This document shows, in pieces, positions 9,483-18,458 of a DNA stretch of 64,000 nucleotides. The DNA comes from Enterobacter sp. BIGb0383. Lineage in GTDB: Bacteria; Pseudomonadota; Gammaproteobacteria; Enterobacterales; Enterobacteriaceae. Under the pieces are notes generated by a model. That model was not told the DNA's origin. It did not search any database and saw only the letters and a program-made list of their open reading frames with translations. A program made the translations under genes and the position numbers. The stretch is taken from NCBI RefSeq assembly GCF_003751845.1, contig NZ_RJKQ01000003.1:186001-250000 (forward strand), given 5' to 3'. Each line of letters starts with the position of its first letter. The first letter of the stretch is position 1.

Positions 9483-10691
9483 ATGCATGGAAAGCACGTC
9501 CCTCGCCTGGCCTTTTATTCCCATGACACTATGGGGCTCGGCCATATCAGACGAAATTTGTTGCTAACCGATGCGGTATTAAAAGCCGTACCGAAGGCCG
9601 AAGTTTTACTCATTAACGGCGTGCGCGAGTCCGGTAATTTTTATCTGCCGAAAGGCGCGGATATTATTACGCTACCCTCCTATTTTAAAAATTCCGAAGG
9701 GGATTACCTGCCGCGTTCTCTGGGGGGCAGCGTACGTCGACTGGCTGCGCTGCGTGCCAGCACCATCTCCGCCGCGCTGGAGGCCTTTTCGCCGGACATT
9801 GTGATTGTCGATAACGTGCCAAACGGTGCGATGTCGGAGCTAAGAAGCGTGCTGCCCCTGCTGGCCCAGAAACAGATCCAGGTGGTACTGGGGCTGCGCG
9901 ACATTATCGATGAGCCGGAGGCGGTCGAGCGGCAGTGGCAAAAGCTCAACAATGTCGCCACCCTGCGTGACTACTTCTCCGCCGTCTGGGTCTATGGTGA
10001 TCCGCACTTTTATGACCTGATCCGCGCCTATGACTTTGGCGAGGCGATCCGCGATAAAACCACCTTTCTTGGCTACCTCGATGCCCGACGACGCCCGCGT
10101 AAAATCCTGCCGGCGGCGGAGATCGTGCCCGGTATCGACAGGCCTTACACGCTCTGCGTCGTGGGTGGTGGTCAGGATGGCTTTCAGCTGGCATCCGATT
10201 TCGCCCGCGCCGACTTTCCGCAGGGCAGCATGGGCGTGCTGGTGACCGGTTCGATGATGCCTGTCGCCGAGCAGGAGGCGCTTAAACAGATCGCCGATGG
10301 GCGGAACGACCTGCTGATTGTCGGCTTTGTGGCTGAACCGCTGGAGCTGCTGCGTCAGGCGCGGTCGGTGGTAGCGATGGGCGGCTACAACACCACGACC
10401 GAGATCCTCTCCTTTCATAAGCGGGCGCTGATCGTTCCCCGGGTATCGCCCCGTCTGGAGCAGTGGATACGCGCCTCGCGGCTGGCGGCGCGTGGGCTGG
10501 TGACCTGTATCGATCCTCAGGATATGTGCGTTGCGCGATTAAATACGTGGCTGCGGCAGTCAACGCTGCCGCCGGACCCGCGTGAGCAGCTCAATTTTAA
10601 CGGCCTGGAAGGCTTTGTGGACAATATTAAGCGCCTGTTTGAGAAGCGCGGTGTCCGGCTGAAAACGTCACAAAAGGAGTGGGTGGAATGA
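9483..10691 (+). CDS. Glycosyltransferase, MurG/GT28-like fold
   Basis: 402 residues, start at ATG 9483 after AAGGAG. The N-terminus has YSHDTMGLGHIRRN, the glycine/histidine loop of GT-B enzymes of the MurG/UGT type, and the C-terminal half has VVAMGGYNTTTEILSFHKRA, the nucleotide-sugar binding region of that superfamily. No signal peptide or membrane segment is visible, so it should act on the inner face of the membrane. It is first in a tightly coupled operon (four-base overlap with the next gene) for a surface polysaccharide. Donor and acceptor sugars cannot be read from sequence. Confidence 0.75.
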   Translation: MHGKHVPRLAFYSHDTMGLGHIRRNLLLTDAVLKAVPKAEVLLINGVRESGNFYLPKGADIITLPSYFKNSEGDYLPRSLGGSVRRLAALRASTISAALEAFSPDIVIVDNVPNGAMSELRSVLPLLAQKQIQVVLGLRDIIDEPEAVERQWQKLNNVATLRDYFSAVWVYGDPHFYDLIRAYDFGEAIRDKTTFLGYLDARRRPRKILPAAEIVPGIDRPYTLCVVGGGQDGFQLASDFARADFPQGSMGVLVTGSMMPVAEQEALKQIADGRNDLLIVGFVAEPLELLRQARSVVAMGGYNTTTEILSFHKRALIVPRVSPRLEQWIRASRLAARGLVTCIDPQDMCVARLNTWLRQSTLPPDPREQLNFNGLEGFVDNIKRLFEKRGVRLKTSQKEWVE

Positions 10692-11914
10692 GCCAGAATA
10701 CACTGAATGCCAGGCCTTATACCGGCTATGTTCTGAAGCGATATCCGCGTTTTTCTGAAACCTTTGTGGTCAATGAGATTCTCGCCCACGAGCGCGTTGG
10801 GCTACAGATCGACATTTTTGCCCTTGGCCCGGTGGAGGAGAGCCATTTCCAGGATGGGATCTCCCGCGTCAGAGCGCCGGTCACCCGGCTGGCGGACAAG
10901 CAGCGTAATACCGAATCCCTGTGGCTGCTGCTGCAGCGGGCCTGTCGGGAACTGCCGCACTTTGCGACGCGTCTTGCCAGAGTGTCGCACCCCAACGTGC
11001 ATGAGCTGGCGCAGGCCATCATGCTGGCGCTGGCGGTTAACGAGCGGGGGATCCAGCATCTTCATGCCCACTTCGCGACCCGTGCCGCTACGGTGACCCG
11101 GCTGGCGGCGCTGTTCAGCGGCGTGAGCTGGTCGTTTACCGCCCATGCGAAAGATATTTACTACCCCTATGAAACCTCGACGGAGATCGAAGGCAAGCTG
11201 CGCGATGCGGCTCAGGCCATTACCGTTTCCGATTACAACCTGAGCTGGTTACGCCAGCGTTACGGTGATAGCGCCCGTCGGGCGATGCGTATTTATAACG
11301 GTATCGATCTGGCGCAGTTTTGCTGGCAGGTGCCGGAGAACCGCCCCCGACATCTCTTTGCCGTCGGACGGCTGGTGGCAAAAAAGGGATTTGGTGTGCT
11401 GATCGATGCCCTGCATCTGCTGCATCAGCGCGGGGAGGCGTTTCACTGCACCCTGACCGGTGAGGGGCCGCTGCGCGATGCGCTGCTCACCCATATTGCC
11501 CGCCTCGGGCTGAGCCAACAGATTACCCTGACCGGTTCGCGCCCGCAGCCGGAGGTGATTGCTGCCATGCGTGAGGCGGCAATGGTGGTTGCGCCCTGCG
11601 TGGTCAGCGAAGAGGGCGATCGTGACGGCCTGCCGACGGTCCTGCTGGAGGCCATGGCGCTGGGCACGCCGGTGATTTCGACGCGGGTGGCCGGAATTCC
11701 TGAACTGGTGAGCAATCTGGAAACCGGCCTGTGCATTGAGCCGAACGATCCGCATGCGTTAGCCGATGCTATCCAGCGGCTGTTTAACGACCCGTCGCTG
11801 TCGGTAGCCCTCTCCGTTCAGGCCAGGATGCGTATTGAGCGCGATTACGATATCGACAGGAACAGCGCCCGGCTGCGTGAGGTGTTTACCACCGCCGCAG
11901 CATACCCGGCGTAG
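10688..11914 (+). CDS. Glycosyltransferase family 4
   Basis: 408 residues from ATG 10688. A GTG at 10679 is in frame but overlaps the ribosome site; AAGGAG sits 8 bases before 10688. The protein is a GT-B enzyme: KRYPRFSETFVVNEI at the N-terminus is typical of polysaccharide GT4 enzymes, with HAHFATRAATVTRLAA and, near residues 310-328, SEEGDRDGLPTVLLEAMALG, which holds the E-x7-E retaining-enzyme motif. Expected to be cytosolic and membrane-peripheral, adding a sugar to a lipid-linked or growing chain. The substrate is unknown. Confidence 0.82.
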   Translation: MSQNTLNARPYTGYVLKRYPRFSETFVVNEILAHERVGLQIDIFALGPVEESHFQDGISRVRAPVTRLADKQRNTESLWLLLQRACRELPHFATRLARVSHPNVHELAQAIMLALAVNERGIQHLHAHFATRAATVTRLAALFSGVSWSFTAHAKDIYYPYETSTEIEGKLRDAAQAITVSDYNLSWLRQRYGDSARRAMRIYNGIDLAQFCWQVPENRPRHLFAVGRLVAKKGFGVLIDALHLLHQRGEAFHCTLTGEGPLRDALLTHIARLGLSQQITLTGSRPQPEVIAAMREAAMVVAPCVVSEEGDRDGLPTVLLEAMALGTPVISTRVAGIPELVSNLETGLCIEPNDPHALADAIQRLFNDPSLSVALSVQARMRIERDYDIDRNSARLREVFTTAAAYPA

Positions 11915-11929
11915 CACAAGGAAAAGCGT

Positions 11930-13075
11930 ATGAAGGTTGCGTATATCTGTGCCGATCCGGGGATCCCGGTATTTGGCCGCAAAGGCGCGTCAGTCCATAT
12001 CCAGGAAGTGCTGCGCGCCCTGTTGCAGCGCGGGGCGGAGGTGACGCTTTTCGCCCAGCGATTGGGAGAGGCGGTGCCGGAAGCCTTTCAGGCGTTGACC
12101 GTCCAGTCGCTGGCGGCACTGCCGTCGGGTAAAGACGCCGAAGCGCGTGCCCGTGCGGCGCTGGCGGCTAACCCGACGCTCATTTCACAGCTTAACGATG
12201 CGGGCCCCTTCGATCTGGTTTACGAGCGCTACTCTCTGTGGAGCCACGCGGGGATGACCTATTCCCGGGAGGCGGGCTGTCGCAGCGTACTGGAGGTCAA
12301 CGCTCCGCTGATCGATGAACAGCGGACCTGGCGCGAACTGCCGTTTGAGACCGAAGCCGAAGAGGTGCTCCGTCAGGCGCTGGCGGCGGCCGGGACGATT
12401 ATTGCCGTATCGCCGGGCGTAAAGGCCTGGCTCGATGGCTATCCGCAAACCGGCGGCCGCACCCACGTAGTCGCCAACGGCGTCAACCTCCAGCGCTTTA
12501 GCGGCCTGGCGCGACACGAAGGGACGATACCCACCGTCGGTTTTCTCGGGACGTTAAAGCCCTGGCACGGCGTGCAGACTCTGACGGCCGCTTTTGCGCT
12601 GCTGCACCAGCGAGGGCGTCGGGTTCGACTGTCGATTGTCGGAGACGGGCCGGAGTACGCGACGATACACCGATGGCTGGAGGAGCGCGGTCTGCTGGCC
12701 GCGACCCACTTTGCCGGTGCGGTGCCGCCGGATGCGGTGCCTGCCCTGCTGGCGGAGATGGATATCGGCGTGGCGCCCTATCCGCAGATGACGGGGTTCT
12801 ATTTTTCGCCGCTGAAAATTTACGAATATATGGCGGCGGGCGCGGCGGTGATTGCCTCCCACACCGGTCATCTGGCGGAGGTGGTCAGCGACGAGCGCAC
12901 CGGGCTACTGGTGCCGCCGGATAATCCGCAGGCGCTGTGCGAAGCCATTGAACGCCTGCTGGATGACGACGCCCTGCGTCAGAGACTGGGCAGTGCCGGT
13001 CGCCAGCAGGTGGCGAGCGAGCATGGTTGGGATCGTGTGGTGGCCCATATTCTGCAGCTGGCCGGGCTGCAGTGA
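11930..13075 (+). CDS. Glycosyltransferase family 4
   Basis: 381 residues, starting 15 bases after the previous gene with AAGGAAAAG upstream. The GT-B N-domain carries KGASVHIQEVLRALLQRG, a typical acceptor-side loop, and the C-domain has VVANGVNLQRF, VGFLGTLKPWHG and GFYFSPLKIYEYMAAG with the second acidic residue of the E-x7-E site. With the two preceding enzymes it gives three sugar-transfer steps, enough for a repeat unit of three or four sugars if the first sugar is loaded elsewhere. The ABC transporter begins 7 bases after its stop. Confidence 0.82.
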   Translation: MKVAYICADPGIPVFGRKGASVHIQEVLRALLQRGAEVTLFAQRLGEAVPEAFQALTVQSLAALPSGKDAEARARAALAANPTLISQLNDAGPFDLVYERYSLWSHAGMTYSREAGCRSVLEVNAPLIDEQRTWRELPFETEAEEVLRQALAAAGTIIAVSPGVKAWLDGYPQTGGRTHVVANGVNLQRFSGLARHEGTIPTVGFLGTLKPWHGVQTLTAAFALLHQRGRRVRLSIVGDGPEYATIHRWLEERGLLAATHFAGAVPPDAVPALLAEMDIGVAPYPQMTGFYFSPLKIYEYMAAGAAVIASHTGHLAEVVSDERTGLLVPPDNPQALCEAIERLLDDDALRQRLGSAGRQQVASEHGWDRVVAHILQLAGLQ

Positions 13076-13082
13076 GGCGTCG

Positions 13083-14912
13083 ATGACAACCCCCGATCAA
13101 CGCCTGATTCACACCTTCTGGCCCTATATCCGTCGGCAGCGTCGGCTGATTAGCGGCTCCTTTGCCACCCTGATGCTGGCGACGTTGCTGCGCCTGCTTG
13201 AGCCCTGGCCGCTCTCCTTCGCTATCGACCTGATTATGGCCGAGATGGCCGGTAAGAAAATGGTCACCCGGCTGCCGGGAACCGAAAGCTGGGGGATTGA
13301 GACCTGGCTGTGGGCCTGCGCCATTAGCGTGATTGCTATCGCCACGCTGAAGGCGGCCATCAGCTATCTCAGCACTATCGGGCTGGCTATCGCCGGAAGT
13401 CGGGTGATGAGCGAGGTACGACGGGATCTCTTCACCCACTTGCTGCGGCTGCCGCTGGCGTTTCATCGCCAGGCCAGAGTCGGGGATCTCGCGTTGCGTC
13501 TGAGTAACGATATCGGCATGCTGCGCGAGGTGACCGTCACCGCCATGATGCCGCTGCTGTCGAGCATTGTGATGCTGCTGGGGATGTTTGGCGTCATGCT
13601 CTATATCGACTGGGATCTGACCCTGATTGCGCTGTTGCCGATCCCCGTTTTGCTGTGGAGCACGCGGAAATCAGGGCAAAAAATCCGCGATGTCAGCCGG
13701 GCCCAGCGCAAGCGGGAAGGCAAACTGGCGGCGAAGGCGACGGAGTATATGGGCGGTATTGCGACCGTACAGGCGCTGTCGCTGGAAGAGGCGACCCGCA
13801 AAAGCTTCAGCGGGGACGATACCCGGAGTATGCAGCAGAACGTCGAGGTTAAGCGTCTGTCCGCCGGGCTGGAGCGTCGGGTTGAGCTGCTGATCGCCTT
13901 TGCCACCGCCATTGTGCTGCTGGATGGCACCCGCGATGTGCTGGACGGCAGCATGACGCCGGGCAACCTGCTGATCTTCCTCTCCTATCTGAAAAATGCC
14001 TTTCGGCCCATTCGCGAGTACGCCAAATACACCGGGCGGCTGGCGAAAGCCCTGACCGCAGGGGAGCGGATCACCGATCTGCTGGCGCAACAGCCGGCCA
14101 TGGTTGACCGCCCGGACGCCGTGATGCTGGGCGCTACTACGCCCGCCATCCGCTGGCAGGATGTCCGCTTCTCCTATCAGGATGCGGCCCGGGAAACCGG
14201 CGTGCTGTGCGGGGTCAGCTTTGATATTCCCGCCGGGCAGTCCGTGGCGATTGTCGGGCCGTCAGGGGCCGGGAAGTCTACCCTGAGCAGTCTGCTGCTT
14301 CGGCTCTACTCGCCCGATTCCGGGCAGATCCTGATCGATGGCAAGGATATCAGCCACTACACCACCTGCAGCATTCGGCAGCAGACCGCCTACGTCCCGC
14401 AGGAAAACCTGCTGTTCGGCGTCACCGTTCGGGAAAATATACTGCTCGCCGCGCATGCAGAGGTGAGCGAAGAGGCGATGTTTGCCGCCGCCAGGCTGGC
14501 CAACGCCCACGACTTTATTCTGGCGCTGCCTGAGGGCTATGACACGGTGATTAGCGAGCGCGGTAGCTCCCTGTCCGGCGGCCAGCGCCAGCGTATCGCC
14601 ATCGCCAGAGCAGCCATTCGCGACAGCCCGATTCTGGTGCTTGATGAGCCCAGCGTGGGGCTGGATAGCCATAACGAGCATCTGGTCATTGACGCGCTGC
14701 TGCGTCTGATGCGCACCAGAACAACGCTTGTGATCACGCACAATCTGGCCTTTGCCGCCCGAACCGACCATATCGTGCTGCTGGAGCAGGGGCGCATCGC
14801 TGAACAGGGAAGCCATGAGGCGCTGCTGGCGCTCAACGGCCACTACGCCGGGATGTGGCGCTTACAGCAGCACTCACAGGACGTGGAGCAGAAACAAGAT
14901 GAATACGCATGA
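13083..14912 (+). CDS. Full-length ABC exporter (membrane domain fused to ATPase)
   Basis: 609 residues from ATG 13083; the frame is open further upstream but overlaps the previous gene. The N-terminal half is a six-helix type I exporter domain and the C-terminal half a complete ATPase: Walker A GPSGAGKST near 393, signature LSGGQRQR near 497, Walker B ILVLDEP near 517, and a final H-loop (ITHNL). It resembles MsbA-type half-transporters that work as homodimers, rather than the Wzm/Wzt two-protein polysaccharide exporters. Among glycosyltransferases it probably flips a lipid-linked glycan or polymer across the inner membrane. It overlaps the next gene by 14 bases. Confidence 0.88.
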   Translation: MTTPDQRLIHTFWPYIRRQRRLISGSFATLMLATLLRLLEPWPLSFAIDLIMAEMAGKKMVTRLPGTESWGIETWLWACAISVIAIATLKAAISYLSTIGLAIAGSRVMSEVRRDLFTHLLRLPLAFHRQARVGDLALRLSNDIGMLREVTVTAMMPLLSSIVMLLGMFGVMLYIDWDLTLIALLPIPVLLWSTRKSGQKIRDVSRAQRKREGKLAAKATEYMGGIATVQALSLEEATRKSFSGDDTRSMQQNVEVKRLSAGLERRVELLIAFATAIVLLDGTRDVLDGSMTPGNLLIFLSYLKNAFRPIREYAKYTGRLAKALTAGERITDLLAQQPAMVDRPDAVMLGATTPAIRWQDVRFSYQDAARETGVLCGVSFDIPAGQSVAIVGPSGAGKSTLSSLLLRLYSPDSGQILIDGKDISHYTTCSIRQQTAYVPQENLLFGVTVRENILLAAHAEVSEEAMFAAARLANAHDFILALPEGYDTVISERGSSLSGGQRQRIAIARAAIRDSPILVLDEPSVGLDSHNEHLVIDALLRLMRTRTTLVITHNLAFAARTDHIVLLEQGRIAEQGSHEALLALNGHYAGMWRLQQHSQDVEQKQDEYA

Positions 14913-17193
14913 TGCCGATATCGTTGCCCGGGACCGGGCGCTGCCGGGGCTGAACTTGCTGCTGGATGCTGAGGCACTGCTGGCCGCTTTGCGCACGCTG
15001 CCTGCGTTTGACGATCTGTGTGAGGTAAGCCTGACCTACCTGCGCTATAAGCCGGGGACCAGCTGCGTTGCCGGGCTGCTGCTGCATCTCGGCAACGGCG
15101 GGACGCGGCGTTACTTTGCCAAAGCGCTGACCGCTGCGCGTTTTCAGCAGTCCTGGCAGCACCCTAAGCGCCAGGCGCTGGTTGCCGCGGGCGATCCCCG
15201 TGCGCCGCTGGCGCTGCACGATAAGGCGGTGATACTGCAGCACCCGGCGTTCGATCGCGGCATTCGCTATCTCTCCCTGCTGGAGGATGACGCCCGCCTT
15301 GCTCTGTTCGGTGAACTGCTGCCCGACGAGCCGGATCTGCATGCGCTGGAGTGGCGCTTTCTGCGTTACAAGCCGGAGCGCCGGGCGGTTATTGCGCTTT
15401 CCCGACGAGGCGTGCCGCTGGGCGTCCTGCGCGTCGCCAGCAAAAATGAATATGGACGGATTTTGCAGGGCAGCGCGGTGGGCGCGGCGCTGGGCCAGAT
15501 TTCCCTGGTCGCCTGTAAAGGCAACGGCCGGATGCTGATGACCCGCTGGCTGGAGGGCGCAAGTCTGGGGCCGGAGGATGGCGGATGTCTGGCACCGGAG
15601 ATGATGTCCGCTGCCGGTGTGGCGCTGGCGAAGCTGCACCAGGCGCCGTTTTCCCTGCCGGTGGTCCAGCGGGTGGAGGATGATATCCAGGCCATGTGGC
15701 AGGTGTTTAACACCCTTGAGACGATCCTGCCCGCGTCGGCCGGGCATTTTCAGCATCTTGCCCGCCGCATTGCCCGCTCGCTTGCCGACTGCACCGGGGA
15801 AGCGGTCCCGATCCACGGGGATTTTTCCGCCGACCAGCTGATTAAGCCTGCCGACGGCGGTCCGCTGCGGATCATCGACTGGGATCGCTGCGCCTGTGGC
15901 AATCCGCTGGCGGATCTGGGCAGCTTTCGCGCCCGGCTGGAGATGCAGACCATCGGCGGGCTGATTACCCCGCGACAGGTCAGCGAGGCGATGCTGGCCT
16001 TTCTGACCGGCTACCGGTCGCAGCGCACGCTGGATATCCGGGGGCTGCTCTGGTACAGCGCCCGGGCGCTGCTGTGCCTGGCCGCCGAGCCGTTTCGGCG
16101 GCGGGTTGCCGACTGGCCGCAGCAGATCGAGCGGCTCCTGACCCGCGTGAACCAGCGGGTCGATGAGGCAGAAACCCTCGGTCGCAGTGAGACCGCGATG
16201 GATGCGCGCGTGGCGGCACTCTGCGATCCGCTGAAAATCGGTCCGCCGCTGCTTGCCGCGCTGAATTTACCTGCCGGGTATCCGCTGCCGCGCTGTCGGC
16301 TACTGCGCCATAAGCCGGGGCGACGGGCGCTGGTGGAATTTCAGCTATCGCCGTCTGAGGCGGTGCTGGGGAAATACCGCCATAAGGGGATGGATCGGCA
16401 CGGCTATCAGTGTCAGCTGGCTCTGTGGCAGGACGGCTTTTGCGCACCGGCACCCGTGGTGGTCCCGGAGCCGCTGGGTCTGCTGCCTGAGTGGCAGGTC
16501 TGGCTTCAGGAGAAGCGCGATGCCGAACCGCTGACGGCGCTGCTGCGCCCGGGAAACCCGGATCTCGCCCGGTCCGGCACCCTGGTCGGGCAGGCGCTGG
16601 CGGCGGTGCAGCAGAGCGGCAAACTGAACGCGGTGGCGGCGGCGAAGCGCTGGCGGCTCAGCGATGAGCTGGCGGTGCTGGCACGCGGGCTGGAGAAGGT
16701 GGCGGGGCTCTATCCCCACTGGCAAACCCGGCTGACGGCGATGCTGGCCGATTGCACAACGCTGGCGCAGGCCCTGGAGGGCGATGTGCCGGGCTGTGCC
16801 CATCGGGATTTCTATCCCGACCAGGTGATGCTCAGCCGGGATCGTCCTGACCAACTGGTGATGCTCGATTTTGATCTCTGCTGTCTGAGTTACCCGGCGC
16901 TGGATGCGGGTAACTATCTGGCCCATGTCCGGGAGCTGGCGCTGCGTCGTGACCAGAATATCGATGCGCTGATGCTCCATGAACAGGCGTTTACGCAGGC
17001 CTGGCTGGCGAACTCGCCGGGAATATCGCCGACGTCGGTGCACCAATTCGCCACGCTGTCGCTGGCGCGGCATATTTTTCTCAGCACGCAGTTTGCTGAG
17101 CGCACTCATACCACTACCGCGCTACTTGAAGCGTGTGAACAGCAGCTGCGGCACTGGCTCACCGCGCATAACGACAGGGAAATCGGATTATGA
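14899..17193 (+). CDS. Tandem aminoglycoside-phosphotransferase-like kinase protein
   Basis: 764 residues from ATG 14899. Two complete APH/choline-kinase-type catalytic cores are visible: HGDFSADQ (306-313) with IIDWDR (325-330), and HRDFYPDQ (635-642) with MLDFDL (655-660). Each has the catalytic Asp and the metal-binding Asp, so both could be active. A motif of the form R-Y/H-K-P-G/E-x-x occurs three times (near 49, 156 and 470), marking N-lobe starts and suggesting a duplicated ancestor. The protein has no signal peptide. APH-fold enzymes phosphorylate small hydroxyl compounds, so sugar or lipid-carrier phosphorylation for the polysaccharide pathway is plausible. Antibiotic resistance is unlikely given the context. 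Confidence 0.75.
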   Translation: MNTHDADIVARDRALPGLNLLLDAEALLAALRTLPAFDDLCEVSLTYLRYKPGTSCVAGLLLHLGNGGTRRYFAKALTAARFQQSWQHPKRQALVAAGDPRAPLALHDKAVILQHPAFDRGIRYLSLLEDDARLALFGELLPDEPDLHALEWRFLRYKPERRAVIALSRRGVPLGVLRVASKNEYGRILQGSAVGAALGQISLVACKGNGRMLMTRWLEGASLGPEDGGCLAPEMMSAAGVALAKLHQAPFSLPVVQRVEDDIQAMWQVFNTLETILPASAGHFQHLARRIARSLADCTGEAVPIHGDFSADQLIKPADGGPLRIIDWDRCACGNPLADLGSFRARLEMQTIGGLITPRQVSEAMLAFLTGYRSQRTLDIRGLLWYSARALLCLAAEPFRRRVADWPQQIERLLTRVNQRVDEAETLGRSETAMDARVAALCDPLKIGPPLLAALNLPAGYPLPRCRLLRHKPGRRALVEFQLSPSEAVLGKYRHKGMDRHGYQCQLALWQDGFCAPAPVVVPEPLGLLPEWQVWLQEKRDAEPLTALLRPGNPDLARSGTLVGQALAAVQQSGKLNAVAAAKRWRLSDELAVLARGLEKVAGLYPHWQTRLTAMLADCTTLAQALEGDVPGCAHRDFYPDQVMLSRDRPDQLVMLDFDLCCLSYPALDAGNYLAHVRELALRRDQNIDALMLHEQAFTQAWLANSPGISPTSVHQFATLSLARHIFLSTQFAERTHTTTALLEACEQQLRHWLTAHNDREIGL

Positions 17194-18458
17194 TGCGTCA
17201 CGTTATGATTACGCTGGCAGGGCTTAGCCTGTTAGCGATGGCCGGTTTTGCCGGAGCGGCCGATGCGCCCTCAGATCAGGTGTTCCCGGTGACCTTTGAG
17301 GGCACGGCCAAAATAGAGGCCTCTAACCTGCGCAATAAGAAACTGCGGGCCGGAAATAAGCGAGAAAACGAACTGGAGCTGGAGCCGCTGCTGCGGTTCG
17401 ACGTGAGAGTCATGCCGGACAGCCCTGTGTATGGCCGCGCCGAGCTGGAGTGGAAGCGACAGACCAAGCGGGAATCGGGCGAGCGGCCGGAGAAGCAGAC
17501 CCGGCTGGAGGTGAACCAGGCGTATATCGGCCTGAAAAACGATCTGATCCCAAATACGCGCGTGAAAATGGGGCGCTGGCTGTATCGCGACGAGCGCGAG
17601 TGGCTGGTGGATGAAAACCTGGATGGGGCGTGGATACACTGGCGAAAAGCGGCGTGGTCGGCGGAGGCTTTTGGTGGCCGGGTGAATTTCTGGCAGAAAG
17701 ACCTGATGGACAGCACCACTCGCAATACTCAGTCGGTCAATATTATGGGGCTGCTGGCGCGTTACCAGGTGGCGAAACGCTGGCGCGTGGGAGCCTATGG
17801 CGTGGTGCAGAATAACGTCAGAGATGACAGTTTCCGCCAGGGGAATTTTGGTATTCGTTCGCATAACGCCAGGCACGACCGTCTGCAGCACTGGCTGGAG
17901 ATTGGCATAGCGGAAGGAAATCATCAGGGCGAAAGCTTTCATGGCTACGCGCTGGATATGGGCGGCACCGTTATCTTCCCGGTCGAAAACCTGAAGCCCC
18001 GGCTGACGCTGGGCTATGCCGTCGGCTCGGAAAAGTATCGCCAGACCGGGCTGCAGTCCAACGAGGCGAAATTCGGCGGCGAGACCAAATTTAAGATCTA
18101 CGGTGAAACCCTGAACCCGAATCTGGCGAACCTGCAGGTGTTGACCCTGGGATTGGGGGCCAGCCTTGGCGAGACCTCAACCCTGGATCTGATTTATCAC
18201 GACTACAGCCAGTTCCGGCTGGGAGCGCTGTCGGAGGATGATATGGAACTGCGTCCTCGCTACGACAGGCAGAACGGCCGTCGCCTGGGCTACGGCCTCG
18301 ATCTGATTTACGGCTGGGAGCCGCTGGATAACCTCAAGCTGGAGAGCAAGCTGGGGACGTTTAATCCCTCATCGCGCTTTGCCGCAGGATCAAAAAGCAG
18401 CAGTCCGCGCAGTCAGCCTGCTTATAGCGCTGCCGTGGATCTGGAGGTCTCATTTTAG
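17190..18458 (+). CDS. AlgE-like alginate-export family outer-membrane protein
   Basis: 422 residues with a signal peptide (cleavage likely after FAGA in GFAGAADAP). The mature part is rich in alternating aromatic/hydrophobic beta strands with charged turns and ends in LEVSF, a C-terminal Phe as in BAM-assembled barrels. NQAYIGLKN, GRWLYRDEREWLVDENLDGAW and WSAEAFGGRVNF match the alginate-export barrel family (Pfam Alginate_exp). P. aeruginosa AlgE, the type member, is somewhat longer. It overlaps the kinase gene by four bases (ATGATG; 17193 is the alternative start), so it belongs to the same operon and is the likely outer-membrane exit. It runs 9 bases into the convergent lyase gene. Confidence 0.82.
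   Translation: MMRHVMITLAGLSLLAMAGFAGAADAPSDQVFPVTFEGTAKIEASNLRNKKLRAGNKRENELELEPLLRFDVRVMPDSPVYGRAELEWKRQTKRESGERPEKQTRLEVNQAYIGLKNDLIPNTRVKMGRWLYRDEREWLVDENLDGAWIHWRKAAWSAEAFGGRVNFWQKDLMDSTTRNTQSVNIMGLLARYQVAKRWRVGAYGVVQNNVRDDSFRQGNFGIRSHNARHDRLQHWLEIGIAEGNHQGESFHGYALDMGGTVIFPVENLKPRLTLGYAVGSEKYRQTGLQSNEAKFGGETKFKIYGETLNPNLANLQVLTLGLGASLGETSTLDLIYHDYSQFRLGALSEDDMELRPRYDRQNGRRLGYGLDLIYGWEPLDNLKLESKLGTFNPSSRFAAGSKSSSPRSQPAYSAAVDLEVSF

Noticed and set aside
12852-13082. Upstream extension of the ABC exporter frame
   Set aside because: The added 77 residues lie wholly inside the preceding glycosyltransferase in another frame; ATG 13083 gives a normal exporter N-terminus.
14899-17193. Aminoglycoside resistance gene
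   Set aside because: The APH fold is present, but the protein is a long tandem form embedded in a glycan operon, which points to a metabolic kinase.
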